A stretch of 64,000 bases of DNA, taken from positions 7,440,001 to 7,504,000 of the forward strand of contig OX424564.1 of the NCBI GenBank assembly GCA_949152475.1, in the 5' to 3' direction. Under the pieces are notes generated by a model. That model was not told the DNA's origin, searched no databases, and was given only the letters and a program-made list of their open reading frames with translations. The stretch comes from Terebella lapidaria. Taxonomy: Eukaryota > Annelida > Polychaeta > Terebellida > Terebellidae. The translations under genes were made by a program, and so were the position numbers. This document shows, piece after piece, positions 32,481-44,813 of this stretch (its first letter is position 1; each line of letters begins with the position of its first letter).

Positions 32481-33780
32481 GTCTTTTATCAACTTCCTGT
32501 AGCGGGTGTTATAATAAACAATATATATCATCCAGTGGAGGACAAATTCCGAACCGACGTGTTGCAGTATCAGACAAAGAGGCTATATGGATGGGTGGAA
32601 ATAGCACGTCGCTTTCACTTTTTTGGCGTCGACAACTTCCTCATTCTATTGTTGTGTTGCCCGAATTAATCAGCTGTCGAGTAAGACGAAATCCGGTTTT
32701 TTCTCACACAGAAGGTATATTCATCAAGCGCAAGGACGAATTTATCACACAATAGTATCTACGGTGGCTCCAATATGACATAATACATATTTTTTTCTAG
32801 AATAATAAAAATTTTGTTGGGAGCCTTGGGAACAAAATATTAAATAATCTAATTGACGGGGAAAAAATTTCTCCCGCGAGAAAAACTATTTTCCCCGCAG
32901 GGGAAATGTTTCCCTCGCGGTGTTTCCCTCGCGAGGGAAACATTCCCCTGTGAGGTAAACTATTTTCCCTGCAGGGGAAATGTTTCCCTCGCGAGTGAAA
33001 CATTCCCCCGCGGGTTAAACTATTTTCCCTGCAGGAGAAATGTTTCCCTCGCGAGGAAAACATTTCCCCCGCGAGGTAAACTATTTTCCCTGCAGGGGAA
33101 ATGTTTCTCTCGTGAGGAAAACATTTCCCCTGCGAGTTAAACTATTTTCCCTGCAGGGGAAATGTTTCTCTCGCGAGGAAAACATTTCCCCTGCGAGTTA
33201 AACTATTTTCCCTGCAGGGGAAATGTTTCCCTCGCGAGGAAAACATTTACCCCGCAAGGAAAACTATTTCCCCCGTGAGGAAAACATTTATCCCGCTAGT
33301 TAACGGGGAATCTATCAGTGTCAAGGGGTAAACGTTTTCCTCGCGGGGTAAACGTTTCCCTCACGGGGGAAATAGTTTTTCTCGTGGGGTAAACGTTTCC
33401 CCCGCCAATTAGATTATTTTAAACCTTCTCGGTAAAGTCCCTCAGAAAATTTTTATTATCGTAAATAAAAAAAATTATTATGTCATATTGGAGTCACCGT
33501 AAGTATCACATTATCAGAAGATAGTCACTCGCTGATTAGTAGGTGACTTTCCTCACAAATTTGCACAGGCTTTGTATTATCACAACGGACTTAAATGGGA
33601 TATAAACATGCACCATGCACCGAATATAGACACAGTTGGAACATGGAACTGTCAGGATAACAAGGACTTTCTATTAGCATATTCAAACAAGCACAGGGTG
33701 GTTTATGTTTACTAAAGTTGACCGAGTCACATCCCGTACATATAACAAAGCTTATGACCATGTCTCCCTTCCCCAGGTAT
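32481..33780. repeat. Diverged tandem segment, copy 1
   Basis: Sequence at 32490-32760 and 33500-33720 resembles 34240-34330, 34780-34900 and 34910-35080 (shared words ATCATCCAG, TTGCCCGAATT, TTCTCACACAGAAG, AATATAGACACAGT). The copy is split by the element at 32760-33501. I recognise no gene. Confidence 0.55.
32760..33501. mobile_element. Fold-back transposon filled with palindromic tandem repeats
   Basis: Terminal inverted repeats of about 100 bp (5' TACGGTGGCTCCAATATGAC and its complement at the 3' end) are flanked by a perfect 6-bp direct repeat AGTATC (32754-32759 and 33502-33507). The core (about 32860-33400) is a tandem array of an approximately 60-bp unit, itself palindromic: GGGGAAATGTTTCCCTCGCG, then GAGGAAAACATTTCCCC, spaced by TTAAACTATTTTCCCTGCAG. 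Frames seen on both strands (32797-33140) are produced by the repeat and are not genes. No transposase is present. Confidence 0.85.
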
Positions 33781-33999
33781 TAGAATGCAGGCAGGGGTTG
33801 TGAAGAGGGTTACCATTCCCTACTCCCACTGGCTAGTCCTGCTGACCAACGGGCTGACAAAGGTTTTGTGAACATTTTTGAAAAAAGGAGACGCGGATAT
33901 TGGCTGCCTTGTTAGCATTGGTTATCTTTAAGGTATATATCAATCAGTTGAGTTGAATGTATATCAAGGTAGTGTTTCGTTTGTCAGTGTTTATTTCTA

Positions 34000-35090
34000 T
34001 TGCAACTTAAATATGGATGGCTTAGATTCCCCAGAAATTATAGCATTTGATTTGTTGGCTTGCAATAATCGTAACGGGGCTACGAAGCTCAAAATTTAAG
34101 TTGTTCCAAACTACAGTTGTACACACGGGCGTGGGTTTACTTATGGGAAACACCTTATTTATTGTATTTTCACGACACCACAACATCATGGTTAAAGATG
34201 AGAGAAAAAAACACGCTGCATTACGACCGTCCTTTATCACATTCCTGGAGCGGGTATTGTAATAAACAAGATCTATCATCCAGACGAGGACAGGTTTGGA
34301 ACCGACGTGGTACAATATCAGAAGAGTAGACACATTGGTGGAGATTACGCACATTCACTCCCTTTCAATCTGGTCACAATGGTCCCAGTGCTTATATCTC
34401 TTTGAGATCTTCTACCAGGCTCAGAAGATAGCAGTATTGTTGCTGGTGGTGACCGTATACCCTCAGCCGGTCACGAATCTAACGACACCGAAACCACTGA
34501 CAACGATCACATCCGGTCACGTGACGTGGGCGCTTTTATTATGCCTGGAAATCAATGTTTGCTAAATGAGAGGTCGATTTATGTGGAGACCAAAATTGGA
34601 TCCTGGAATGTCATCGTTTTCAGCCAATATCAATCTTCTCGACGTCCGTGCTCATTTATTATGCATAAGCTAATTCTGTTCCGTGATCAGTGAACCTCCA
34701 GGGATGGTACAAATGGATATGGGAAGAGTGAAAGACCTATCAACACTGGGTCCAAAACATTTAGACTATGTTTGCCTCCACTGGGGTGGACCATTTCCTC
34801 CTTCTATTGTCGTATTGCCCGAATTCCTCAGCTCTTAAGTGAGGCGGTATAAGCACGTTTCTCACACAGAAGTTCTATTCATCAAGCAAGAAATTGTCAC
34901 AACATATAAATATGAATGTTTTCGTTTGCTAATTGGGTGTTGATTTTCCTCACCAATTCGCATAGGCTTATGTACTGCATGAAAATTTTGACGAAACATT
35001 GGATATTCATCAAGACAACGTTAGGTTTTAGCATGCACCAAATATAGACACAGTCAGGAGAAGGTACTGTCAACAATTGTGAGATAAATG
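34000..35090. repeat. Diverged tandem segment, copy 2
   Basis: Partner of 32481-33780; it lacks the fold-back element. Near its start a short frame from 34013 reads MDGLDSPEIIAFDLLACNN, and a related peptide MDSQQIITFGLLACN is found at 31460, suggesting an old coding exon that was copied. I cannot assign it. Confidence 0.45.
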
Positions 35091-36482
35091 GTGCGTGCCA
35101 AACGCCTCAGGTTTAACTGCATCCGGCGTTTCAATTTCGAAAATCATCCAAGCACACACAATCGTGTTCGTGACAAACGGACAACAAAACACAGCAAAAC
35201 GAAACTGTTGTGCAGCTTATCATGATTAAGGTCGGTCCAGTATTAGAATAATATTTTCGAAAACAAAATTATTATACCACAGTATGATACAATAACACTG
35301 GGTTCCTATGATTCAGCAGTCGCAGCAATACATAATCGTTCAGTTGATCCCCCTGTTGTCCTGCACATTGAGTTGGTTATTATCGGTGGGAGGTTTGTAT
35401 TGGAAGATGCAAATCTCATTTAAATCAAAGGTTTTTTTTTCAGAATCATGACAACTCCCAAACGTTTAGTCAACAAGTAAGTGGTCTTACATGGACGTAA
35501 ACCCAGATATTTTTTGGATACTTTCACGGGTGTTGGGAAGTATACAGATAAAAACGACGTCGGCAATACGAATTGGAGACGATGTTGATTGTGTTGTATC
35601 ATAATTTGCATGGTCAAAATACTTTTGCAATAACTAAATAACGGCAAGATATAGTGAAAATTGTATGTGTACATATATCTAAACTACATGAAACCCACGT
35701 TTGAAATATCAAGTTTCAGGAAGTTCCATAGGTGCCACAATTGTAAATGTTGTTGCGTGGGAATGTGTGCCATATGATATTAAGATATTTGTAAGCAACC
35801 CGATGTGCGATTTCCGATATATTGTTATGGTTTGTATGCTGTTGAGTTTGCATGTTCGATTATCGTTTTTCTGTTTGTTTGAGAAGAAAACTTGGCTTTG
35901 TGAATGGCATATTTTTATCGTGACCTGTTTGATTCGATGTCTTCGGTCCTTATCCTTTGAATTAGGCCTATGTTCTTGCAAGCAACTCATTGTAATGATT
36001 CAGGGGTAAGCGAGTTTGATATGTTCAGTGTGATGCATAAAAATATCCACACATCATGGTGTATGAAATATGCTTGTATTACCAGGATCTTGGCATTTAC
36101 AATTCAGAAAATGTATACACGATAAACACACATACCATAAATTAACAAAACATAATAAATAACAACATAATATATAATAAATAACATCTTTCTGACAGTA
36201 TCTCCCAATCCCAACACAAACGACGATAGGGCCGTAGTGCGCAGGTGTCCTAGGAATATCATGACGACAGTAGTCAGACGGCAATTATGTCTATGATCGT
36301 TGCATTGAGCTGATGTGGACAACACCACTTCTTCACAAGTCTCGCCTTGGTATCATGGTTTGGTCATTGCATGGTTGCACTATGACTGAACACGTGTCAC
36401 TGAGATTCCAGTTACTATATAACATTCATAGATAAGCCTATATATATTGTTGAACGGTTCAGTGTTCAACTTTGTTTATCAA
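35091..36482. other. Gap without recognised gene
   Basis: AT-rich sequence with several short frames, none with a family signature, coding-like composition or supporting splice sites. It includes an ATAATAAATAAC-rich stretch near 36150-36185. Confidence 0.5.
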
Positions 36483-39400
36483 CTAGCAATTCATTATTTT
36501 AAAAATGCAGTTTTCTTTGTAAGAGAGATTCTGCTCATTCTCCTCGTATGTGAGCATCATCCTGCCTTCTCCTGCGTTCCACAAAACATAGTAATCTGAA
36601 GAAAACAAAACACCATAAAGATTACTGCATGATCAGTTCTATCTTGATTTTTTTCGATGTTGCGTAAAGTAACCGCAAGTAATTTGTATCTGGATCCAGT
36701 AACAAAAAGTTACCTATTGGTAACTATCTGAAACCAGTACTAACTGGGCTTGGCGAGACTCCCGAGAATCAACCTATCGGGACCCCTTTCATCCGGGTTT
36801 TCTGAGGATAGAAATACGATGTCGTGCAAGCGGATCCCGGATTCAAACCTGCGGTTCTCGTTGATGTCGCTTGCTTTCGGTGATTTACACGTGGGATCGG
36901 GTTGCACCTGTTGATGACATGTATGCTTTTAGGGCCTCCAAGCCGCTATTGTTTTGTTCATGTGCAAAAAAGGAATATACTATACTCTGATTTTTAAAAC
37001 TTGTTTACACTGGTTTTTGGCGATAGTTTACGATGGTATCGTTCTGTAACTTATCATACTTCACCTGGGAGTCAAACGGTAATTTTCTACCAAATTTCCA
37101 ACTTCGAACTCGAAAAAAAGTTGGCATTCTATCCCATTGTTGAATTTCAGCCCAAAAATAGGATATCGAGATTCTGAGCATGTTCGAGGATTTGGTGCTA
37201 TTTACATCCATCAGTATTTCAAGTATTATTGTAATTTGGGATCAGAAGACACATTGGGGTGTATTCTACACAGTACACAAAGTATGTTGATTTCGAAAGA
37301 TTGCACCGCTACAAAACTGAGCAAATGCACAAAATTGTGTGCGAGATCCAGGAATTAAATAATAAGGCTGAATTTAACATTAGGGTGGATCGCCAACTTT
37401 TTCATTTCTCGAGATAGAAGTCTGAAATTGAGTAGAAATTTGTCGTCTGACTCCAGGTAAAGTATGCAACGATACCATTTAGCGTCGCAGAAATATAAGC
37501 AAAAAGCAGTGTGAACGAGGTCGACGTTATTCATTCGAATAACGACGACGCGTTGATCTAGGCTTGTGTGAGTATGCAAAAAAGTTGAATGTGCCATACG
37601 TAGGAGAATCTTTATGACCCTTATGCCTACCTTCAAAGAAATCTGGTTGCTGTCGTCTGGATAGACGAAACAGAGCTTTCCCTGACAACTTGTGTGTCGA
37701 AATATCCTCGCTCGTTTCCCGTACACAGGTTCAAACTCCCCGTCCTTGCGCACCACGTGGTAGTCGTAGGACAGAATTTCGAACAGAACTGAAGAAAGAA
37801 CATTTGTGGAACTTTGACTACTGTAGTTCTTGCATCCGTTATTCATTGCTAATCATTTACGTATTATAGGCCCATACCTATTTAGGTAACAAAACAATAG
37901 TTCCAAGGGATGTGACTACATTGGTCAGATTTGTGAATTTTATTGATGAAAACTACATACAGGCATCTTCCTCTTCCTTCCTGATTCGACTATCCACCAT
38001 GAGTCTATTGTTTCGACAGCAAACATATCCCTCGCCAAGTTGTAAGTAAACTTTGGTCACGTCAGGGCCGTGCATGATATACACGCCATTTTGTTTGACA
38101 CAACCATCCGGGCAATCTGTACACGGTCATACCATATAAACTAAATAACTGGGATCGAAATCCAACATTGACTTCAGCAAATTAAACAAAGGCAGTATCA
38201 ATATAAATTGTTATAGTTGAGCGATATAACTGACCTGTACACTGGACACCTCCCAGGCCAGTTTCAAGACCTGGATTTGTCTGGAGCACATTCGGCACAG
38301 CAGGTGTACAACCGGCATGCTGTAGAATAACAAAACACGCAGAAAAACACTTAGTTTTACCAAAAAGCTACAGCTAATTATATATTATAATTATCTAAAT
38401 TATAACTTATAATTATTGAAAACTTATATGCATGAATACCGCAAGTAAAGGACCTTTTCACAGAGCCCTTCTTGGGACAATGAATAATCGGTAATCTCCG
38501 TCTTTCAAATGCACCAATCACTGGATGATCGCTGGTATCGCGAGATCAACTAAAACCACTGCGTGATTCCCCTGTCCAGTGGTTACAAAAATGGTGGGAG
38601 TAACTGTCATATGAGCGAAAAGGCGCTGTAGTACAGAGAATTGTGCGTCTAAATGTGCATTGCACCGATTTCCAAAGCTGAAGCAACAAGGAACGAATGA
38701 CTTGTGTTTTTCGAGCACTGTGGCATTCATATGACTTCAGAAGATAAACCTCTCGCAAACCGAAACTCTGGGTTTTCCGAGAAAATAAGATTGTCCCCAA
38801 ACCGAAAGTCTGGGTTTTCCCCCAGATAACAAACGACCCAGCCGTGACAAAATAGTCAGAGGGTCTACCACACAAGAAAATTAAACAAACATTCCCTATC
38901 TGAAGCGTTTCTCTGCAAAAAATGGAGGAAACTGCCTATTTGAAATGTTTTTGGGTGATTCTAATGGCGTATTTAGAACATTCGCGTCCGTTAGGAAAGC
39001 AGTTGGGATACGAATCTGCGGCCAGCACCTGACTGGCTGGATTATTGGTCGTTCGGCTATCATCGGAAACCTGTGCTGTGAAAAGGTCCATTGTCGGCGT
39101 TTAATGCCTGTATGTGAATGTTGGGGTGCGCCTGTCTTCGGACAGTCTAAGCGCATGCGCGTCAAACGAATATTGTTGTTACCTTTGTGACTTCACCCCT
39201 AGCTCTTACCTTCACTGGCTTCACCCCTAGCTCTGTCAGTAAGCACTTGCCATGTTCTTCCGCATCGGCTGGAATGAAAATCCACATCAATACACAATGT
39301 ATGCCTTAGCTAACCGTTAGACGACAATGGCACAGCATATGTACTTAATCTAAAAGTGGGAAGCAGAAGAAAGAATCAAATTTATGGAGAGACAATTTAT

Positions 39401-42400
39401 ATCACATTTTAATCACAACATTTGGTACAAAATACATGCGGTAAATGGGAAAACGCATCAACTGGCTTGGAAAATGCTCGAATAACTGTATAAATTTACC
39501 TCCAAGTGGGGTTCATGTTTTGTTCGATGACGTCAAATTTTATTCTCGATATCTGGATATATGTAATCTGGATTTCAGAATGAACAAGTACAAAATGTGA
39601 CGTCTCGTCACAGGAAACCGACCAGGCAAAAAGTCATGAAACAACATGAAAACTTTCCAACTTTGATATGATGTCATAGGAATGAAAATCGTTTGCCAAT
39701 AGGAAATAGATATGGTCGTTGTAGTTCATTTGAAGACGTCAGTACGTTTAAATGAAAATAGATGCATGTGTCGGCAAACTACCACCCGTGTTCAACACAA
39801 GTAGGTGGGTGGGCTAATGGTTTTGGTTTTCTGGCTTGTGTTCTTGTCACATTATGTCACATGCCCCATTAGGGGTTTATTTTGGATTTTCAAATTGATT
39901 GAATCGGTCGTTTGGTAATTGTACTTTCATCAGGTGTATGAGAAAGTGAATGTGGTGTTGGCTGAATACGTTTCTTTCCGTTCCAAATATGCTTCATTTT
40001 TTAAAAATATTTTTTTAATGTTTCTTTATTGGCATTTCCAAAATCGTGTTGTAATATATGTGGCGATAGATCGATAAAGGATTACATGTGCCATTGTGGT
40101 TTATCTCCTCGTTTGTCGTTATATTGCCAGGAATAAATGTAGACGGATTTATGCTGTATAGCCACTCCTTTGCAATATAAATACGACACAACACTACATA
40201 ATTTGACGCAGATCAAAAGATCGCCGTCTGGGCCCAAGTATCATACCCTGCGCCTTCCTCTATATTCAATAAGGATAAACGGCATTCATTTAGTGGCCGA
40301 GTAGTATTACACCCTGCAAAATGGCATAGAGCGTTGACCGACCTAGTTCTTTTGTTTAGGTGTCAGGTCATGTTATTGTCAACGCTGTAAGGCTAACTTT
40401 TTTTGAACTGATTACGACACATGGTGAGTAAAATATTGTCTCTGTAAAATACTGACCATATTACTTTAGAACGAGTTTTCGATGCAGTGTACGAGACACC
40501 AATGTACAATCCTGTGCTGTCCAATTATCCTTTGGAGTCTGATTTGTTAAGAAATAGGCCCTCGCCCACGAATGTGGCCCACAAATATGTAGTGTGCAAA
40601 GATTGATCACAATGTATTCGATACTTACAGCCCACATACAGCAACACTGTATGAACTGGAGTTTTCAAATGCTCTAAACTTCAATTGTGAGCAATATAAA
40701 GGCACAGCGTCATCTGAATAGGGCTCTAATAATTTATAATTGTAATGCTTGTGGCGTGTCAACGCTCTAAGGACATGGTCTACGCTCTGACGCTGCCTGG
40801 TCAAAGTTACATAGACCTTCTTCAGGAAATATAAACCGTTATTGAGAATGTCTTTTTGTTGTTTTGATGAACAATAACCATTTTCTGAAGCGGTTTCTGT
40901 GAAGTTTCCATGAACCCGTTTTGGATATTCCACCCAAAGACTACCCACTACTGCAAGCAAATCCAGACTGTTAACTTCGACCAGGCAGCTTTAGAGCGTA
41001 CACCATGTCCTTAGAGCGTTGACACACCACAAGCGATTCACTAATAAATTATTCGAGCAATATTTAGATGACGTTGGACCTTTATATTGCGCACAATTGA
41101 GGTTTGAAGTATTTCAAACCTTCAGTTGATACAGTGTTGCTGTACATGGGTCATAAATTGTGAAAACATTGTGATCAATGTTTGAACACTACATATTTGT
41201 GGACCACATCTGTGAGCGAGGGCCTATTTCTGAACAAATTAGTCTCCTATGGATAATTGGTCAGTACAGACTTGTCCATTGGTATCTCTTACACTGCATC
41301 GAATCCCCAATCTAAGGTAATATGGTCAGTATTTAACAGAAAATTTATTTTACTCCCCATGTGTCGGCATCAGCTGCCAAAAAGTTAGCATTACAGCGTT
41401 GACAACAACATGACCTGAACCCTAAATAAAAGAACTAGGCCGGACAACGCTCTATGCCATTTGGCAGGGTGATTAAGGCGCAGCATATGATACTTGGGCC
41501 CAATGTTTGCAATGTTGACCGCTCCGACAAATTGTTCACCGCCACGGTTGAATGACTTTGAAATTCACAAGTGAAATTTGGTATAATAAAATAATTAGTG
41601 ACTGGTTTGTCGCGGAACATTTCGCCAGTCACCATTTATATATTGTTTGGATGAGAATTTTCTAACGGCAAAGTATTTACATGGTCAAATAATTATTGTA
41701 TATCCGGCCGGATTTTTATTACTGCTGGGCATGTCAATGATGATTGTGAAGTGTACTTCCTGTCGGTGCACTTGGCACGGGTATAAGAGAGATCTTAGTC
41801 AGACACTACTGGCTGGTGTTCTCTGTAGATGTAAGTCGATTTGACCTAACTTGTCTGGGGTATGAAATAAATACTTAGCATAAAAATGTTATTTAGTTGA
41901 ATATACCCACAGTGGTGTGTAAACTTCAAGCAACTGGGCAGAAAGATAAAAAAAAAGTTCACTTCATGTAATCTGTGTTGCTAGCATTCTCCATCAGTGA
42001 CAACACGAAACTTCGAACTAGGTTGAAACACTTATTATCCAAATGAGTCATGCGGAACTATATAGCGAGAATTGGCAGTATGATATGTATACTTGTTCGT
42101 CAACTAGGTCAACACGTATAATATATGTTTTGTTTTATTAAATAGTAATGCTACAGCAACGCAAGTATTCTACAGAGAAATATTTGAAATCTATTTATAG
42201 TTCATGAAGTGCAGTATAATATATATTTTGTAAACTAGTGTAACGACGAAAACAATCCATACATTAATATACGATGAAGTCCATATAATTATTCGTATGT
42301 TAGATCGTTCATTGGTCTCTGTCATATGGACATCTCAGTACCCAATAGGTTTAGCTCTATGACTTGTATTATCAATACCTGCAATCATACCCAGCCCCTT

Positions 42401-44399
42401 GCATTTAGGAGGAGGGCTCAACGATACTAAAATGATAGTACGTTCAGGCGTCGCTGGCTAGGTTTTTGTTTGGTAACAAAAGTATGTTCTATGGGGACAT
42501 AATGCCATTCGAGAATATATAGATTAGTTCCCCCGGTTGATGTGATGATATACCACCATATCATTAGCATAAAATTATGATAAAACCAGTAGAAAACGAA
42601 CAGCAAATATCTTTTGGAAAGGAAAGAAAGTGAAAAAATAGCGTTTTCTATGACACCCATCCACAAAATGGCGAGTTTTATAATAGAATACCACGGCAGT
42701 ATATAAAGCATGTCAAAGTTCCGTCTGATGGTAAACTACTACTATTTGTCCATAAATACATGTACCCGGTAAACCCGACACCGTTCCTTCATCAGAGCGA
42801 GCCTGCACGATCACGGGATGGACCATCGGGGAATCCCAGTTTTATATTTATCAGGTACTTACAGTACAAGTGTGTCCATGCATTTTATCATTCATATTTT
42901 AATTTCTGCATTCGCACCGGAAGTCCATAGATGTGTAAATCTGAAGACAGATCGATACTTGGTGGAAACTGATTTCCTCTATTCAAATTGACAGTAAACA
43001 CTGGATCAGTGCTAATTAGAGTCTACACGACATAATGATGCCACACAGACATTTTATAACATGATTTATGACATTTTATATGTCATGCATATTCGGGAAA
43101 ATCCTGACCCATGAATGAACGTATTCCGAAAATGACTCACTGTATTCAACAGGAACTGACCTAGATATCATTTGTGCAATTTCAGACAATCGTTTAATTG
43201 CTAAACTTATGTAGAGCTACGTAGACTATATTATGTATACTGTATTATATCAAGGCCCACTCATGGGTAATACGATATAATAGAGTACAATTCTGTATGC
43301 TCATTTATTTTGATTGAAATAAAAGCAATATTTGCTGCCGAAATAAGTGAAAGAAACCCAACCCAAGTATACAAAAAGCGTTTTTCTATCTAAAAATTCA
43401 CCCTAATATCGTACAAAATATATTCATCATATGGTTTCACATGTACTGTAGTAGGAATATGAATGCGTTTACTATCAATATTGAATATTTTCGAGATATC
43501 GATATTGAATTATATTTTGACTTTTGTATTGAAATATCTCTGATGATTGCTCACAGATATTTTTTCCATCATTGTCGATATGCATGTAAATGTCATTAGC
43601 TAGTAACATGTTTGTAGTGTATAGGAGAACTGAAGGGGAACATGTATTACTAACGTGGAACACAGTTTGGAATTGATGTAACGACATCGAATAACAAATG
43701 ACAGATATAGTGTGACAATTATATTAACTATATACACATATACTTCCTCTGACCTACAGCGGAAATGAACATACATGATACACTTTAAGCAAAATAGATT
43801 CTATCGCTAATTTTGTCAGTGTTATAGTTATTATTATAGCGTAATACATGTATTTACCTGTTTGATAAATCATTTGGATAGTTTATATCTCGAAAAGTTG
43901 TATACTAAAAGAGATACTTGTGTATGTTAAAAAAAATATACATGCTTCCTTCTGCTAGGAATATTAAATATAGCGCACCAGGTTGTGTTAGTATCGAGTG
44001 TAGTGAACTTATCGCTTCTTCAGAAAGTTTCCACCATGAAGAGTATTTTTTAAGGACATTTACGCTGCATGGTTTTTACCTTTTCTCACTGCTAGTGTAT
44101 TATATGGCATTATATATTCCAAACAATTTAAATAACCATATGTTTGATAATTGTGCAGCTCATCAACATATATGCATAGAAAATCTTTGAGAACATTTCA
44201 CATGAATGCCCAAGATGCTCTACTTATCGAACTTACCTGTGTTTTTTGGCGATTTTCTTTTCGTTTCACACGTGACGTCTTCAAGTTTTCGTTTTCCACT
44301 GCCAGCTAAACGTCTCTCTTGCAATGTCTTGATATGTGGCTGTGAAGGCCGGGGTATTGGGATCTTGAAATCGTCAGGAACAACTCCAGGGTCACCCAT
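36483..44399 (-). CDS. IL-1-like beta-trefoil protein, short form (7 coding exons, 298 aa)
   Basis: The coding exons, in order, are 44237-44399, 39210-39268, 38235-38319, 37961-38116, 37631-37788, 36745-36907 and 36483-36595, all with GT-AG borders and matching phases. The start is ATG at 44397-44399 with A at -3, and the protein begins MGDP, like MGDS in the next paralog. Residues 1-54 are Pro-rich and basic with two KRK clusters (36-38, 47-49), a possible nuclear signal. Residues about 105-298 match exon by exon the C-terminal domain of the gene at 50835-57982. They form a beta-trefoil pattern with GKLCFVYPDDSNQISLK and IVFLSSENPDERGPDRLIL, a spacing that recalls the IL-1 family (G-K-x-C ... 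L-x-L-E ... F-x-S ... ). There is no PDZ domain and no signal peptide, so it would lack classical secretion, as IL-1 proteins do. The two smallest exons are the least certain; further exons in the 5-kb first intron are possible. Confidence 0.7.
39917..40085 (+). repeat. Interspersed repeat family X, worn copy in intron
   Basis: It contains TCATCAGGTGTATGAGAA and GTGGCGATAGATCGATAAAG in family X order with low identity. It lies in the first intron of the 36483-44399 gene. Confidence 0.4.
40310..41471. mobile_element. Long hairpin (fold-back) element in an intron
   Basis: Two arms of about 500 bp are complementary: the left starts CACCCTGCAAAATGGCATAG and the right ends with its near complement ...CTATGCCATTTGGCAGGGTG. 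They meet around a unique spacer at about 40815-40975. ATTA (40306-40309) is repeated at 41472-41475. Ends in CAC with a 4-bp repeat would fit a Chapaev-like or similar cut-and-paste family, but there is no transposase. A minus-strand frame at 40625-40960 lies within the arm and spacer and is not a gene. Confidence 0.85.
41476..44236. other. Intron sequence without recognised element
   Basis: The rest of the first intron of the 36483-44399 gene. It is AT-rich; the scattered short frames show no family motif. Confidence 0.5.
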
Positions 44400-44509
44400 C
44401 CTCACTACAGAATGATTGTTCTACAATGATGGGTACTGCGGTGCGTTGGCGGGTTTCATTCTCCAGTAACTTGTCGATAGTAGGCCGACATATGTAGTAA
44501 TTCCCCCAA

Positions 44510-44515
44510 TTTATA
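44510..44515 (-). promoter_or_regulatory. Possible TATA box of the first trefoil gene
   Basis: TATAAA on the minus strand lies about 110 bp upstream of the chosen ATG. No further core elements were identified. Confidence 0.35.
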
Positions 44516-44813
44516 TGTCACATGCATATCCATACCATGTGAGGCTGTTATTTTGGCAACCTTTCATGATACATATTCATTGGATTTCACTATCTAATTT
44601 GAATATATTAGTCACAAAACCGTCAAAATAGACTGCGTAGCCTACACGTGTATATATACTCGTGTATGTGTATATACACGTGTACTTGTGGGTTTATTCA
44701 TGCCGACTTGTTATAATAGTTTATAAATGAAGCTTGCTGGTGCATTATATGCTATCGAGATTCACAGTGGTATTATCCACATGCTGAGCGGGATTTAGAT
44801 TTGTGTGAGTGAA

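Noticed and set aside
32797-33140. Two overlapping frames on opposite strands with repeated SRGKHF or FPRG peptides
   Set aside because: They arise from the palindromic 60-bp repeat; no start context or independent support.
37005-37211. Extra coding exon of the short trefoil gene (frame ending at a CAG|GTGAAG donor)
   Set aside because: Its phases do not fit the flanking exons and it has no similarity to the paralogs; the exon at 36745-36907 fills this place properly.
44220-44405. Starting the short trefoil gene at the codon at 44403-44405
   Set aside because: That codon is GTG; the ATG at 44397-44399 has a good context and gives MGD, as in the paralog.
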